Assembly: GCA_002868945.1 (NCBI GenBank)
Contig: PKTX01000034.1
Location: forward strand, 1 to 53,721
Source of the DNA: Desulfobulbaceae bacterium
GTDB taxonomy: Bacteria > Desulfobacterota > Desulfobulbia > Desulfobulbales > SURF-16
Length of the DNA stretch: 53,721 nucleotides
Reading direction: 5' to 3'
The position numbers were made by a program, and so were the translations under genes. The notes beneath the pieces were generated by a model. The model was not told where the DNA came from and made no database searches. It saw only the letters and a list, made by a program, of their open reading frames with translations. Shown here piece by piece: positions 32,858 to 42,980 of this stretch (positions are counted from its first letter, which is position 1; every line of letters begins with the position of its first letter).

Positions 32858-33154
32858 ATGGCGACACTTCCCCCCACCTTTCTCCAATCCATCATGCAGC
32901 GCGCCCAGGAACATGGCGTTGCCGTTCAGCCCCTGGCCGGCGATAGAGGCCTTGTCCTCTTTGCCGCCGGCCTCAGCGCCACCCGCCAGGCCGCTCTCTT
33001 AAAAGATATGGCCGCCGGTCTCCATGACGACGACACGGCAGCGCCGGCCGACGCCATGGAGGGCCCTGCCCTGCCGCCAACAGGACAGGTGGACATCGAC
33101 TGCCAGGTCACCGTGGAAGAACGAACCCAGCTCTTTAAATTCCTGAACGGATAA
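32858..33154 (+). CDS. Small protein between metG and the MinD-like gene
   Basis: The 98-residue frame starts at the ATG at 32858 and ends 4 bp before the MinD-like gene. The N-terminal half is LPPTFLQSIMQRAQEHGVAVQPLAGDRGLVLFAAGLSATRQAALLKDMA; the second half has an acidic stretch and ends VTVEERTQLFKFLNG. No family is recognised and there is no signal peptide. Tight packing suggests it is expressed with the MinD-like ATPase and may work with it. Confidence 0.6.
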   Translation: MATLPPTFLQSIMQRAQEHGVAVQPLAGDRGLVLFAAGLSATRQAALLKDMAAGLHDDDTAAPADAMEGPALPPTGQVDIDCQVTVEERTQLFKFLNG

Positions 33155-33158
33155 GATT

Positions 33159-33923
33159 ATGAGCAGCCAGAAAGATAGACCCGCCATCCTTGCGGTCAGC
33201 AGCGGCAAGGGCGGTGTCGGCAAAACAACCTTTTCCGTCAACCTGGCCGCCGCCCTGGCCCAGAAGGGCGCCAAGGTCCTGCTTATTGACGGCGACCTGG
33301 GTCTGGGCAATGTTGACGTGCTCCTCGGCCTGCAGGTGGACCACACCATCCGTGAGGCCGTGGAGGAGGGCCGCGATCCGGCCTCCATCATCATTGAGGT
33401 GGCCGACAATCTCCATATCCTGCCGGCCAGTTCCGGCGTTCCGGAGATGGCCCGATTGCGCCACGAGGCCCATGACCTGCTCACCTCGGTACTGAACACC
33501 ATTATCCAGGACTTTGACCTGGTGCTGGTGGATACCGCCGCCGGTATCGGCGAATCCGTCCTCTGGTTCAATGAGTGGGCCGACGCCAACATCATTATTC
33601 TGACGCCCGACCCCACATCGCTTACCGACGGCTATGCCCTCATGAAGGTACTGGCCTCGCGCCACGGCAAAAAGGGGTTTCAACTCATTGTCAACAATGT
33701 TAAAAGTAAGGCAGAAGGAACAACCACCTTCACCAACATGGCGGCGGTTCTCAAACAGTTCCTGCAGCAGAGCCCCGTCTACCTGGGGCCGTTGCCCAAA
33801 GACAGCAAGGTGATCCAGGCCATCCGCAGCCGCAAGCCTTTTCTGCTGGCCACACCGGACTGTCCGGCTGCTCGGGCCATCCGCACCATTGCCGGTCAGG
33901 TTCTCAAACAGACGGGCATCTAA
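33159..33923 (+). CDS. MinD/FleN-like P-loop ATPase
   Basis: The protein has 254 residues. The deviant Walker A is SSGKGGVGKTTFSVNLA (about 15-31), switch I is DGDLGLGNVDVLLG and Walker B is FDLVLVDTAAGI. It lacks a clear C-terminal amphipathic membrane helix of MinD and is closest in pattern to FleN/YlxH (FlhG), which control flagellar number, or to general ParA-like proteins. No flagellar genes are in the window. Its neighbours YggT and DivIVA suggest a cell-envelope or division-site role. Confidence 0.85.
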   Translation: MSSQKDRPAILAVSSGKGGVGKTTFSVNLAAALAQKGAKVLLIDGDLGLGNVDVLLGLQVDHTIREAVEEGRDPASIIIEVADNLHILPASSGVPEMARLRHEAHDLLTSVLNTIIQDFDLVLVDTAAGIGESVLWFNEWADANIIILTPDPTSLTDGYALMKVLASRHGKKGFQLIVNNVKSKAEGTTTFTNMAAVLKQFLQQSPVYLGPLPKDSKVIQAIRSRKPFLLATPDCPAARAIRTIAGQVLKQTGI

Positions 33924-33991
33924 CAGCCCCGGCACGAGGCGCGGCTCTGCCTTCAACCCCCTGACAAGACGAACATCCCCTCAAAGCAACC

Positions 33992-34294
33992 ATGGCGATT
34001 ATCAAAATTTTTTTACAGGCTGTAGCCGGGCTGGTCAACTTTGTACTCAATGCCTATATGATCATCTTGCTGGCCCGGGCCATTATCTCCTGGGTCAACC
34101 CCGATCCCTACAACCCCATTGTCCGCTTTCTCCATAATGTCACGGAACCGGTCCTTTTCCGCGTTCGCAAGGCCCTGCCCTTTACCTACACCTCGGGCAT
34201 CGATTTTTCACCGCTGCTGGTTATGCTGGTGATAATTTTCCTGCAGGACTTTCTCGTACAAACGCTCTATTATATAGCTGCCATGTTTGGTTGA
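33992..34294 (+). CDS. YggT family membrane protein
   Basis: The protein has 100 residues with two YggT repeats: a first hydrophobic stretch (FVLNAYMIILLARAIISWVNPDPYNPIVRFLHNVTEPVLFRVRKALP) with the family motif SWVNPDPYNPIVRFL, and a second hydrophobic helix (FSPLLVMLVIIFLQDFLVQTLYYI). YggT proteins are small integral membrane proteins linked to osmotic resistance and, in Gram-positives, to division next to divIVA. Here too it directly precedes divIVA. Confidence 0.9.
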   Translation: MAIIKIFLQAVAGLVNFVLNAYMIILLARAIISWVNPDPYNPIVRFLHNVTEPVLFRVRKALPFTYTSGIDFSPLLVMLVIIFLQDFLVQTLYYIAAMFG

Positions 34295-34331
34295 GCATCT
34301 GCGGTGATCAACGCAAAGGGAGATGAAAGAG

Positions 34332-35255
34332 ATGACGACACAGCTGCTTACCCCTGAAAACATCCAGAACCAACAGTTCCACGTTCGCTTTCGCGGCTTT
34401 GACGTTGAAGAGGTCGATGCCTTCCTGGAAAAGGTGGCTGAAAACTATCTTGTCCTGGTCAAGGAGAATGAAAAGCTCAAGGAGGAGCTGGATGCCATTC
34501 AGGTGGAGCGTGACCAGATCCAGACCCAGGAACGCACCTTTAAAAATGCCATAATCTCGGCCCAGACCATCGCCGATGAAATGCAGGCCAAGGCCAAGCA
34601 GGAGGCCCATGTTTTAAAGGAAAACGCCCGTCTCGAGGCCCAGACCATGCTGGACGAGGCCACCCGGCAGGAAAGCCAGCTCAAGGAACAGATCAGCTCC
34701 CTGCTCCTGGAGAAGGCAAAGCTCAAGGAGGAGCTGTGCGGCTTTCTTGAGGCGCACATGGAGCGGATCAACAGCCAGTATGGCGAGGACATGCCTGCGC
34801 CGGAAGCGGCTGAACCGCAGCCGTCCCGGTCAGCTGCGGCAAGCAGCACTGCTCCGGACCCCGGCCCGACTGATGAAACCACAGCAGAGGCCGCCGCAGA
34901 AGAGGAACCGCCCGCTGCCCCGGATGAAGAGCATCCCCTCTTTGAGGAGGCACCGACCCATGAGGATGAGGACGATGCCGCCCTGGCCGACCTCTATGAA
35001 AAAATCGATCTCTCCGAACTGGACGAGGAGGGCCGGCTGACCGACCAGGAAGAGGCCTCGACAGAGAGCGAACCTGAACCACCAAAAAAGGCGGCTGATT
35101 TCTCCGTGGAGGAAAACGAATTAGACGACCTTGAACTGAGCATGCCTGATCTTGACGGCGACATGCTCTTCAGCCTCGAAGACCCCCTGGACAAGGAGCC
35201 TGAACCCAAGGTGACCATCGACCCCTGGCAGGACAAGAAAGACGACCGGACCTAG
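34332..35255 (+). CDS. DivIVA-domain protein
   Basis: The protein has 307 residues from the ATG at 34332; an ATG three codons earlier abuts the GGGAG SD and is less likely. The DivIVA lipid-binding part is LLTPENIQNQQFHVRFRGFDVEEVDAFLEKVAENY, with F for the usual Y in the RGYD motif. A long coiled coil follows (to about residue 140), then an acidic, Ala/Glu/Pro-rich disordered tail of about 165 residues with a last conserved-looking stretch DLDGDMLFSLEDPL. DivIVA proteins sense membrane curvature at poles or division sites. The long tail is unusual and could be a partner-recruiting region. Confidence 0.85.
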   Translation: MTTQLLTPENIQNQQFHVRFRGFDVEEVDAFLEKVAENYLVLVKENEKLKEELDAIQVERDQIQTQERTFKNAIISAQTIADEMQAKAKQEAHVLKENARLEAQTMLDEATRQESQLKEQISSLLLEKAKLKEELCGFLEAHMERINSQYGEDMPAPEAAEPQPSRSAAASSTAPDPGPTDETTAEAAAEEEPPAAPDEEHPLFEEAPTHEDEDDAALADLYEKIDLSELDEEGRLTDQEEASTESEPEPPKKAADFSVEENELDDLELSMPDLDGDMLFSLEDPLDKEPEPKVTIDPWQDKKDDRT

Positions 35256-36112
35256 CACAGTGTATCACTTAAAGTTTTGTATATTTATGCAACTATGCCT
35301 TTGTGGTTCGTATGCAATATCGAAATTCTACACGTAAATTTACGTTTTACGGAGTACTAGCATCCCGTGTGCCGCAAGCGCCGCGCAGCAGCGCTCCCCC
35401 TTCACGGGTGATCTCACCCGAACCATCCACAACATCTAATAGTCACTGCCTAAAGCAACATGCCGAAACACCTGGAAATTTTCTCCATGCGGCAAGGTTG
35501 CGGCGCTGATTTTCCTTGCCACCAATCCGAAAAATCTGGACACAAACCCGTCTCTCAGGTAGTTTCACCTAGCTCACTGGTTGACGCCTGGCATCTTTGC
35601 CTGCCACTGTCCGTACCCGCATGGCCGGGTCCGGGTCAACATGGAGTTCTTTGGCAATCATTCCACCATTTCTTCTGATTGGGCTTCGTTTTTCGTGCGC
35701 ATACATTGCATGCCGGAGCTTTTTGTACAGCAACGATTGCTGCGGTGAATTACCGCTTCCTGCGCAGCCGGGCTGCTCCTGACATTCTTGTCATATACCT
35801 CAAGCCGCGAAAGGAATCGATCCGGCCATTCTCACACCCCATTACCCTCGCCGGTCCTCCAGCAAGGGGCCTTCCGGAATTCCATCCCCCACGAAACCAG
35901 GCGCCGGCCAGGCTGGCGAAAATTCAGGATTCAGAAAAGAGCAGAAATGCTTGAAAAGCAGTCGTTCCGGCTCCTGAATTCCGGCATGTTGAAAAAACGT
36001 CGCCATCCCACTATTAATTCACCTGATAACAACAAGATAAACAAATCGAAAGGTTGAGCTCAAAAAAGCCCTTCAGCCTTTCCCACACTTAACACTTACC
36101 AGGATTATCGTA
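35256..36112. other. Gene-poor 857-bp region
   Basis: No gene with a start signal and a recognisable product is seen on either strand. It contains a 14-bp perfect palindrome ACGTAAATTTACGT (35332-35345). One minus-strand frame around 35580-35720 reads EKRSPIRRNGGMIAKELHVD and then DPDPAMRVRTVAGKDARRQP, which could be a relic of a decayed gene, but it is short and broken. The region is lower in GC than its neighbours in places and looks like a graveyard of degraded sequence. Confidence 0.5.
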
Positions 36113-37918
36113 ATGACCCCGGAAATTATACTTGTCATGGCAGTACTGTGCGTGGCCATTCTTTTGTTTATTTTCGAATGGGTGCGCGTCGATGTCGTCG
36201 GCATTATTATGATGGTCAGTTTGCCGTTACTTGGTTTGGTTTCCCCCCAGGAGGCCATCAGCGGCCTCTCCAGTAATGCCGTGGTTTCCATTATTGCCGT
36301 TATTATTATCGGCGCCGGATTGGACAAGACCGGTGCCATGAACTCCCTGGCCAGGTTGATCCTGAAGTTCGCCGGCAAAAGCGAAGCCAGAATTGTCACC
36401 CTGATCTCATCCACGGTTGCCGTTATTTCAAGCTTTATGCAAAATATCGGCGCCGCCGCCCTCTTCATGCCGGCGGCCAGAAGAATCGGTAAGCAGACCG
36501 GTATTCCTGTTTCCAGGATTCTGCTGCCCATGGGCTATTGCGCCATTATCGGCGGCTGCCTCACCCTGATCGGCTCAAGCCCCTTGATCCTCGTCAACGA
36601 CGTCATGAAGATTACCAATCCCGACGTTGAGCCCTTCGGGCTTTTCTCGGTGACGCCCATTGGTATTGCCCTGACCATTGCCGCCCTCATCTACTTTGTT
36701 ACCCTGGGCCGCTTTGTTCTGCCCAGCGGCAAGGGCGAGGAATCTTCCGGCCCCATGTCGGCCATCCTCGCAGACACCTATCGCGACCTGGGCAACCTTT
36801 ACGAACTCCATATTCCGGCCGATTGGTCGGGTGAGACCTTACTGGAAAACCTTTCCATCCGGCCCCTCTACTACGTCACCGTGGTGGCCATCTCGCAAAA
36901 CCGGACAAAACACAAGATTTTTGCCCCAAAGCGGGATTCGGAAATTGGCCCTGGTGATGATATCGCCGTGTTCGGCAGCGAGGAGATGGTTCGCAAGATG
37001 GCGGCTCAGTTGGGCTGGCGCCTCAAGCACGATATGGTTGCTTTTGCCGAAGACCTTTCGCCCAATAATGCCGGGATCATAGAGGCCATAATCACACCGA
37101 GATCGGAGTTGGTGCACCACACCATGCGCTCCTTTGCGTTCCGCAAAAACTACCAGGTCAACCCCATGGCCATCTACCGCAACAACGAGGTTCTGGTGGC
37201 CGGCATATCGGAGATTCCCCTCCAGCCCGGCGACGCCCTTTTACTGCAGGGGCGGTGGGAGAAATTCCACGTCCTCAAGAAGAAGCCGGACCTGGTCTTC
37301 ACCGAAGAGGTGCAGGGTGAAATCATCAAAACGGACAAACTCAAGTATGCCGTGGCCTGTCTCGCTGTTGCTCTCACCCTGATCCTGGGCTTTCAGGTCC
37401 AGCTATCAGTAGCCTTACTCTCCGGTGCCCTGGGCATGGTTCTTACCGGCGTCTTATCCATTGACGAGGCCTACGGCGCCGTGGATTGGATGACGGTCTT
37501 TCTGCTGGCCGGCCTCATCCCCCTGGGCATCGCCTTTCAAAATACCGGGGCAGCCGGCTACATTGCCACATCGATCATGGGGGCCATCGGCAATGTCTCC
37601 CCTCTTCTTCTGCTGAGCGTTATCGCCATGCTCACCTCTTTTTTCACCCTGGTGGCCTCCAATGTCGGGGCCACGGTGCTGATGGTGCCGCTGGCCATGA
37701 ACATGGCGGCAAGTGCCGGCGCAGACCCGCGCATGGCGGCCCTGGTGGTGGTGGTGGCCTGCTCCAACACCTTTGTGCTTCCCACCCATCAGGTAAATGC
37801 CCTGATCATGCGACCGGGCGGCTATAAAACCATTGATTATTTCCGGGCCGGCACAGGCATGACCCTGCTCTACCTCATCGTCATGATGGCCACGATCCAC
37901 TTCTTTTACGGTATTTGA
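36113..37918 (+). CDS. SLC13-family permease with TrkA-C domains
   Basis: The protein has 601 residues. Membrane helices fill both halves (residues 1-195 and 405-601), with AISGLSSNAVVSIIAVIIIGAGLDKTGAMN and the mirrored VGATVLMVPLAMNMAASAGADPRMAALVVVVACSNTFVLPTHQVNALI carrying the SNT signature of the DASS transporters. Between them lie two TrkA-C (RCK-C) domains (about 225-300 and 310-395: LENLSIRPLYYVTVVAISQNR, ISEIPLQPGDALLLQG). Such proteins move dicarboxylates, sulfate or related anions with Na+; a sulfur anion would suit this host, but the substrate is not determined by sequence. It is 346 bp upstream of the octaheme cytochrome. Confidence 0.88.
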   Translation: MTPEIILVMAVLCVAILLFIFEWVRVDVVGIIMMVSLPLLGLVSPQEAISGLSSNAVVSIIAVIIIGAGLDKTGAMNSLARLILKFAGKSEARIVTLISSTVAVISSFMQNIGAAALFMPAARRIGKQTGIPVSRILLPMGYCAIIGGCLTLIGSSPLILVNDVMKITNPDVEPFGLFSVTPIGIALTIAALIYFVTLGRFVLPSGKGEESSGPMSAILADTYRDLGNLYELHIPADWSGETLLENLSIRPLYYVTVVAISQNRTKHKIFAPKRDSEIGPGDDIAVFGSEEMVRKMAAQLGWRLKHDMVAFAEDLSPNNAGIIEAIITPRSELVHHTMRSFAFRKNYQVNPMAIYRNNEVLVAGISEIPLQPGDALLLQGRWEKFHVLKKKPDLVFTEEVQGEIIKTDKLKYAVACLAVALTLILGFQVQLSVALLSGALGMVLTGVLSIDEAYGAVDWMTVFLLAGLIPLGIAFQNTGAAGYIATSIMGAIGNVSPLLLLSVIAMLTSFFTLVASNVGATVLMVPLAMNMAASAGADPRMAALVVVVACSNTFVLPTHQVNALIMRPGGYKTIDYFRAGTGMTLLYLIVMMATIHFFYGI

Positions 37919-38060
37919 AAACTCGGCGCCATTCCTTCATCACTCTTCTCCGCGCCTCCGGCCCAGCCGGGCAGATACGGCCCGGCACGGAGAACACCTG
38001 ACTGCCGCCTTGCCTCTTCTCGGCCGGCCATCTCCTTCTGGCACACCAGTCCCCCTCTCC

Positions 38061-38112
38061 TGTTACGCCCTGGTAACATCCGCAGCGCGGCATCTGTTAC
38101 CAAGCTGTAACA
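38061..38112 (+). promoter_or_regulatory. Two tandem palindromic activator sites upstream of the octaheme cytochrome
   Basis: TGTTAC-N6-GTAACA occurs twice, at 38061-38078 and 38095-38112, with perfect 6-bp arms and centres 34 bp apart. They lie about 80-130 bp before the expected start of a sigma-54 promoter, where enhancer-binding proteins usually bind. Confidence 0.8.
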
Positions 38113-38164
38113 AACACCCCCTCTTCTCCCCCCCAAACCTCCAAAAACAAGGCAAAAAACATCT

Positions 38165-38178
38165 GGCACGCTCCCTGC
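38165..38178 (+). promoter_or_regulatory. Sigma-54 (-24/-12) promoter of the octaheme cytochrome gene
   Basis: TGGCACG-N4-CTGCA at 38164-38179 gives GG (38165-38166), 10 bp, then GC (38177-38178), the invariant spacing of RpoN promoters, with one mismatch to the full consensus. Expected start is near 38190, leaving a leader of about 75 nt. Confidence 0.82.
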
Positions 38179-38264
38179 AAATAGAGAAAGCCACGGAGCT
38201 TGAGGACCCTGTTTCGGGGCACATTCAGTCTGAAGGCCCTGCAAAAAAAATGGAGAAAGAAAGT

Positions 38265-39611
38265 ATGAAAAAGCAAGGACGTTTAAAAATGTTGACGGCA
38301 TGCGGCAGCTTGGTTGCGGCAGCCCTGTTTGCTTCAGGATCAGCCATGGCAGCTCCCGGCGACACCTGTGTTTCCTGCCATCAGGAGAGCAATCCGGGCA
38401 TGTATCTGCAGTGGAAAAATTCCAAACACGGCAACAACGGTATCGGCTGTATCGACTGTCATGAGGCGAACGCCACGGATATTGATGCCTTCCAGCATCA
38501 CGGCGCCACCATCGCCACCCTGGTTACCCCCAAGGACTGTGCCAAGTGCCATGAAGAAGAGGCACAGCAGACCATGAACTCCTATCACGCCCACGCCGGC
38601 GAGATCCTGGAGTCCGCTGATGCCTACCTGGCCCACGTGGCCGGCGGCAACCCGGTGGCCATCACCGGCTGCGCCACCTGTCACGGCGCCAAGATCAAGA
38701 TCGACCCGGCGGCCCCCAACAAGCTCTCCGCCGAGACCTGGCCCAACTCCGGTATCGGCCGCCTGAACCCGGACGGCTCCAAGGGCTCCTGCAACGCCTG
38801 TCACTCCCGCCACTCCTTTTCCGTGGAACAGGCCCGCCAGCCTGAAAACTGCGGCAAGTGCCATTTGGGCCCGGATCATCCCCAGAAGGAGATTTACGAG
38901 GAATCGAAGCACGGTATCGCCTACTATGCCCACAAGGACAAGCTGAACATGGACCGGGACGAGTGGGTCGTGGGCAAGGATTACTATGAGGCGCCCTCTT
39001 GCGCCACCTGCCATATGTCCGCCACCTCCAGTCAGGCTATCACCCATGATGTGGGCGATCGCATCTCCTGGACCCTGCGGCCGCCGGTCTCCAAGCACAA
39101 GGACAACTGGACGGTAAAACGGGGCAACATGAAGGATGTCTGCCTCAACTGTCACCAGGAGCGCTTCGTGGACGGCCATTATTACCAGTATGACGCCCTG
39201 GTGGAGCTCTACAACGAGAAGTTCGCCAAGCCGGCCACCGAGATCATGAACATGCTCAAGAAGAAGGGCCTCGAACGACCCGCCGCCTTCTCCAATCAGG
39301 TGGAGTGGGAGTACTGGGAGCTCTGGCACCACGAGGGCCGCCGGGCCAGGATGGGCGCCGCCATGATGGGCCCGGACTACACCTGGTGGCACGGCATCTA
39401 TGACGTGGCCCACAACTTCTACTTCAAGTTCATCCCTGAGGCACGCCACTATAACGATGCCGAGGTCAACGCCTACATCGACAGACTGCTGCGTGATGAT
39501 CCCATGCACACCTGGATCAATACGCCGACCGCCGAACTGAAGGCCGCCATCAAGAGCGGAGAGCTCCAGCAGGTGTATCAGTCTCTCTTTGAGAAAAACA
39601 TCCAGAAGTAA
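38265..39611 (+). CDS. Octaheme c-type cytochrome, hydroxylamine oxidoreductase family
   Basis: The protein has 448 residues from the ATG at 38265 (SD GGAG); a longer frame upstream has no SD and crosses the sigma-54 promoter. A Sec signal peptide (KMLTACGSLVAAALFASGSAMAA) sends it to the periplasm. Eight CXXCH sites are visible: CVSCH, CIDCH, CAKCH, CATCH, CNACH, CGKCH, CATCH, CLNCH. The C-terminal region has MMGPDYTWWHGIYDVAHNFY, the segment in which oxidative HAO carries its cross-linking tyrosine. Non-ammonia-oxidisers use HAO-like enzymes to reduce nitrite or hydroxylamine to ammonium, the likely role here. There is no adjacent quinol-oxidising cytochrome, so the electron donor must be encoded elsewhere. 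Confidence 0.92.
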   Translation: MKKQGRLKMLTACGSLVAAALFASGSAMAAPGDTCVSCHQESNPGMYLQWKNSKHGNNGIGCIDCHEANATDIDAFQHHGATIATLVTPKDCAKCHEEEAQQTMNSYHAHAGEILESADAYLAHVAGGNPVAITGCATCHGAKIKIDPAAPNKLSAETWPNSGIGRLNPDGSKGSCNACHSRHSFSVEQARQPENCGKCHLGPDHPQKEIYEESKHGIAYYAHKDKLNMDRDEWVVGKDYYEAPSCATCHMSATSSQAITHDVGDRISWTLRPPVSKHKDNWTVKRGNMKDVCLNCHQERFVDGHYYQYDALVELYNEKFAKPATEIMNMLKKKGLERPAAFSNQVEWEYWELWHHEGRRARMGAAMMGPDYTWWHGIYDVAHNFYFKFIPEARHYNDAEVNAYIDRLLRDDPMHTWINTPTAELKAAIKSGELQQVYQSLFEKNIQK

Positions 39612-39662
39612 CCTCCCCATGTGGCGGCGTCTTCTCTTCCGCGCCGCTGCATTGTACCACTG

Positions 39663-39694
39663 AAAAGGGTGCCTCCGGGCACCCTTTTCTTTTT
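39663..39694 (+). terminator. Terminator after the octaheme cytochrome gene
   Basis: AAAAGGGTGCC pairs with GGCACCCTTTT around a TCCG loop and is followed by CTTTTTCTT. The A-run on the other side could also serve the convergent HDAC operon. Confidence 0.9.
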
Positions 39695-39770
39695 CTTATT
39701 CTCACAGAATCTCAGCCATCCCTAAATGGTGTACAAGCCCCTGGTGGCTTGAGCGGACCACAGGCACATG

Positions 39771-41513
<1,743 letters not shown>

Positions 41514-41514
41514 C

Positions 41515-41982
41515 TCAAAGCTCCTTGCAGTAAACAATTTTGTCGTCGCCGGGACCGTAGAACTCCGGCAACACGCAGGCCACTTCATAGCCGTGCCGCT
41601 CATAGAATGAGCGAGCCTGCCCATAGGCCGGGGTGGCGGAGGTGTCCACATAGACCCGCACGCCTCTGCCCACTTTTTCCTCCATGGCCCGCAGCAGCAG
41701 GCTGCCCACCCCCTGGCGCGCCACCCGGGGGGCCACGGCGATCCAGTAGAGATCCCAGCGCTTGACCGTGATGGGAATGGGGCCATAGCAGATAAAGCCG
41801 CAAAGCCTGCCATGGTCATCCAGGCTCACCAGGATGTCATAGCCGTTTTCCGGCGAGGCCAGGCCGTCCCGGATGACCTGGCAGGCCAACTCCTTTTCGC
41901 TGTCGTTAAAGGTGTCGATGGTGGCAATCAGGGCAAAGAGCTGGTCACCATCGGCAGCGGCGGCGCTTCGCAGGGTCATCAT
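41515..41982 (-). CDS. GNAT-family N-acetyltransferase
   Basis: The protein has 155 residues starting MMTLRSAAAADGDQLFALIATIDTF. The acetyl-CoA binding region is IAVAPRVARQGVGSLLLRAMEEK (motif R-x-x-G-x-G/S variant, about 90-112), followed by YVDTSATPAYGQARSFYERHGYEV. It starts 4 bp after the ATP-grasp gene and ends 1 bp before the GNAT-HDAC gene, so the two acyltransferases are made together. By analogy with AblB, which acetylates beta-lysine, it could acetylate the product of KamA or of the ligases; this is inferred. Confidence 0.85.
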   Translation of the reverse strand: MMTLRSAAAADGDQLFALIATIDTFNDSEKELACQVIRDGLASPENGYDILVSLDDHGRLCGFICYGPIPITVKRWDLYWIAVAPRVARQGVGSLLLRAMEEKVGRGVRVYVDTSATPAYGQARSFYERHGYEVACVLPEFYGPGDDKIVYCKEL

Positions 41983-41986
41983 TTCT

Positions 41987-42973
41987 TCAGACCCGGGCCC
42001 GCAGGAAGCTGACAAACCTGCCGACCATATCGCCATAGCTCATGCCGGCCTGGCCGGCGGCGGCCACGAAACCGGCATCAGGACTCAGGCAGGGATTGGC
42101 GTTTGCCTCCAGGACATGGACGCGGCCGGCGCCATCCAGGCGCAGGTCGATGCGGCCATAATCGCGGAGCTGGAACAACCGGTAGGTGGCAAGCGCCACC
42201 CGGCCCAGCTCGGTCGAGAGACCTGCGGCCATCTCCGCGGGAAAGAGGCGATTGGTGTTGTGATACTCAAAGGCGTCCTCGTCCCACTTGGCCCGATAGC
42301 CGACAATCTTCTGCAGATCATCGGGAAAGGCGGAAAAATCAATCTCGGCCAGGGGCAGCACCCGGGCCTCCGGATAGCCGAACAGGGAGACATTGAACTC
42401 CCGGCCGTCTATGAACTGCTCCAGGAGCAGGGGGCCATATTGCCGGTAAAAATCGGGAATCTTGACGGCCAGCTCCTCCCGGCTGCAGACAATGGACTCC
42501 TGATCAATGCCGATGCTGGCGTCCTCCAGGCGGGGCTTAATAATGGCCGGCAGGGCCATGTCCAGGAGAGGGGCGAGATCGCCGCCGTCATAGTCGCGGT
42601 AGACAGGGGTGAGAATACCGGCGGCCGCCAACTGCCGTTTGGCCAGGAGCTTGTCCGTGGTGAGCATCAGGGCCAGGGAGCCCGAGCCGGTAAAGGGCAG
42701 ATCCAGCAGCTCAAAGAGGGCGGCGGGGTGGCCCACCATCTGGGCGTCGTCATCAACACTTTCGCAGAGGTTGAAGATCGCCTCGATGCGGTGGTGCTCC
42801 AGGGCGGCCAGGAAGGCGCCCACATCACGATCAAAGGGCAGGGCCAGACAGGAGATGCCCAATGCCACCAGGGAACGCTCCACCGCCTCCACCTGCCGCA
42901 GGACATCCTGGGACGACTGCCAGTTGGCGCCGCCGGCCGCCACGGGGCGATTATGGACAATGGCAATTTTCAT
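41987..42973 (-). CDS. ATP-grasp ligase A (D-Ala-D-Ala ligase-like)
   Basis: The protein has 328 residues. ATP-grasp signs are K in TTDKLLAKRQLAAAGI, PAIIKPRLEDASIGI (nucleotide loop), LLLEQFIDGREFNVSLFG, and the metal-binding GRIDLRLDGAGRVHVLEANANPCLSPDAGF. The family joins an amine to a carboxyl-phosphate, making dipeptides such as D-Ala-D-Ala, but substrate-specifying residues differ from Ddl. No mur or fts genes are near. Its context beside KamA and GNATs points to ligation of beta-lysine or another amino acid. It is 7 bp downstream of the second ATP-grasp gene. Confidence 0.88.
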   Translation of the reverse strand: MKIAIVHNRPVAAGGANWQSSQDVLRQVEAVERSLVALGISCLALPFDRDVGAFLAALEHHRIEAIFNLCESVDDDAQMVGHPAALFELLDLPFTGSGSLALMLTTDKLLAKRQLAAAGILTPVYRDYDGGDLAPLLDMALPAIIKPRLEDASIGIDQESIVCSREELAVKIPDFYRQYGPLLLEQFIDGREFNVSLFGYPEARVLPLAEIDFSAFPDDLQKIVGYRAKWDEDAFEYHNTNRLFPAEMAAGLSTELGRVALATYRLFQLRDYGRIDLRLDGAGRVHVLEANANPCLSPDAGFVAAAGQAGMSYGDMVGRFVSFLRARV

Positions 42974-42980
42974 CGACCCG

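Noticed and set aside
38061-38112. NorR binding sites
   Set aside because: The palindromes have 6-bp arms with 6-bp spacing and do not fit the GT-N7-AC NorR pattern.
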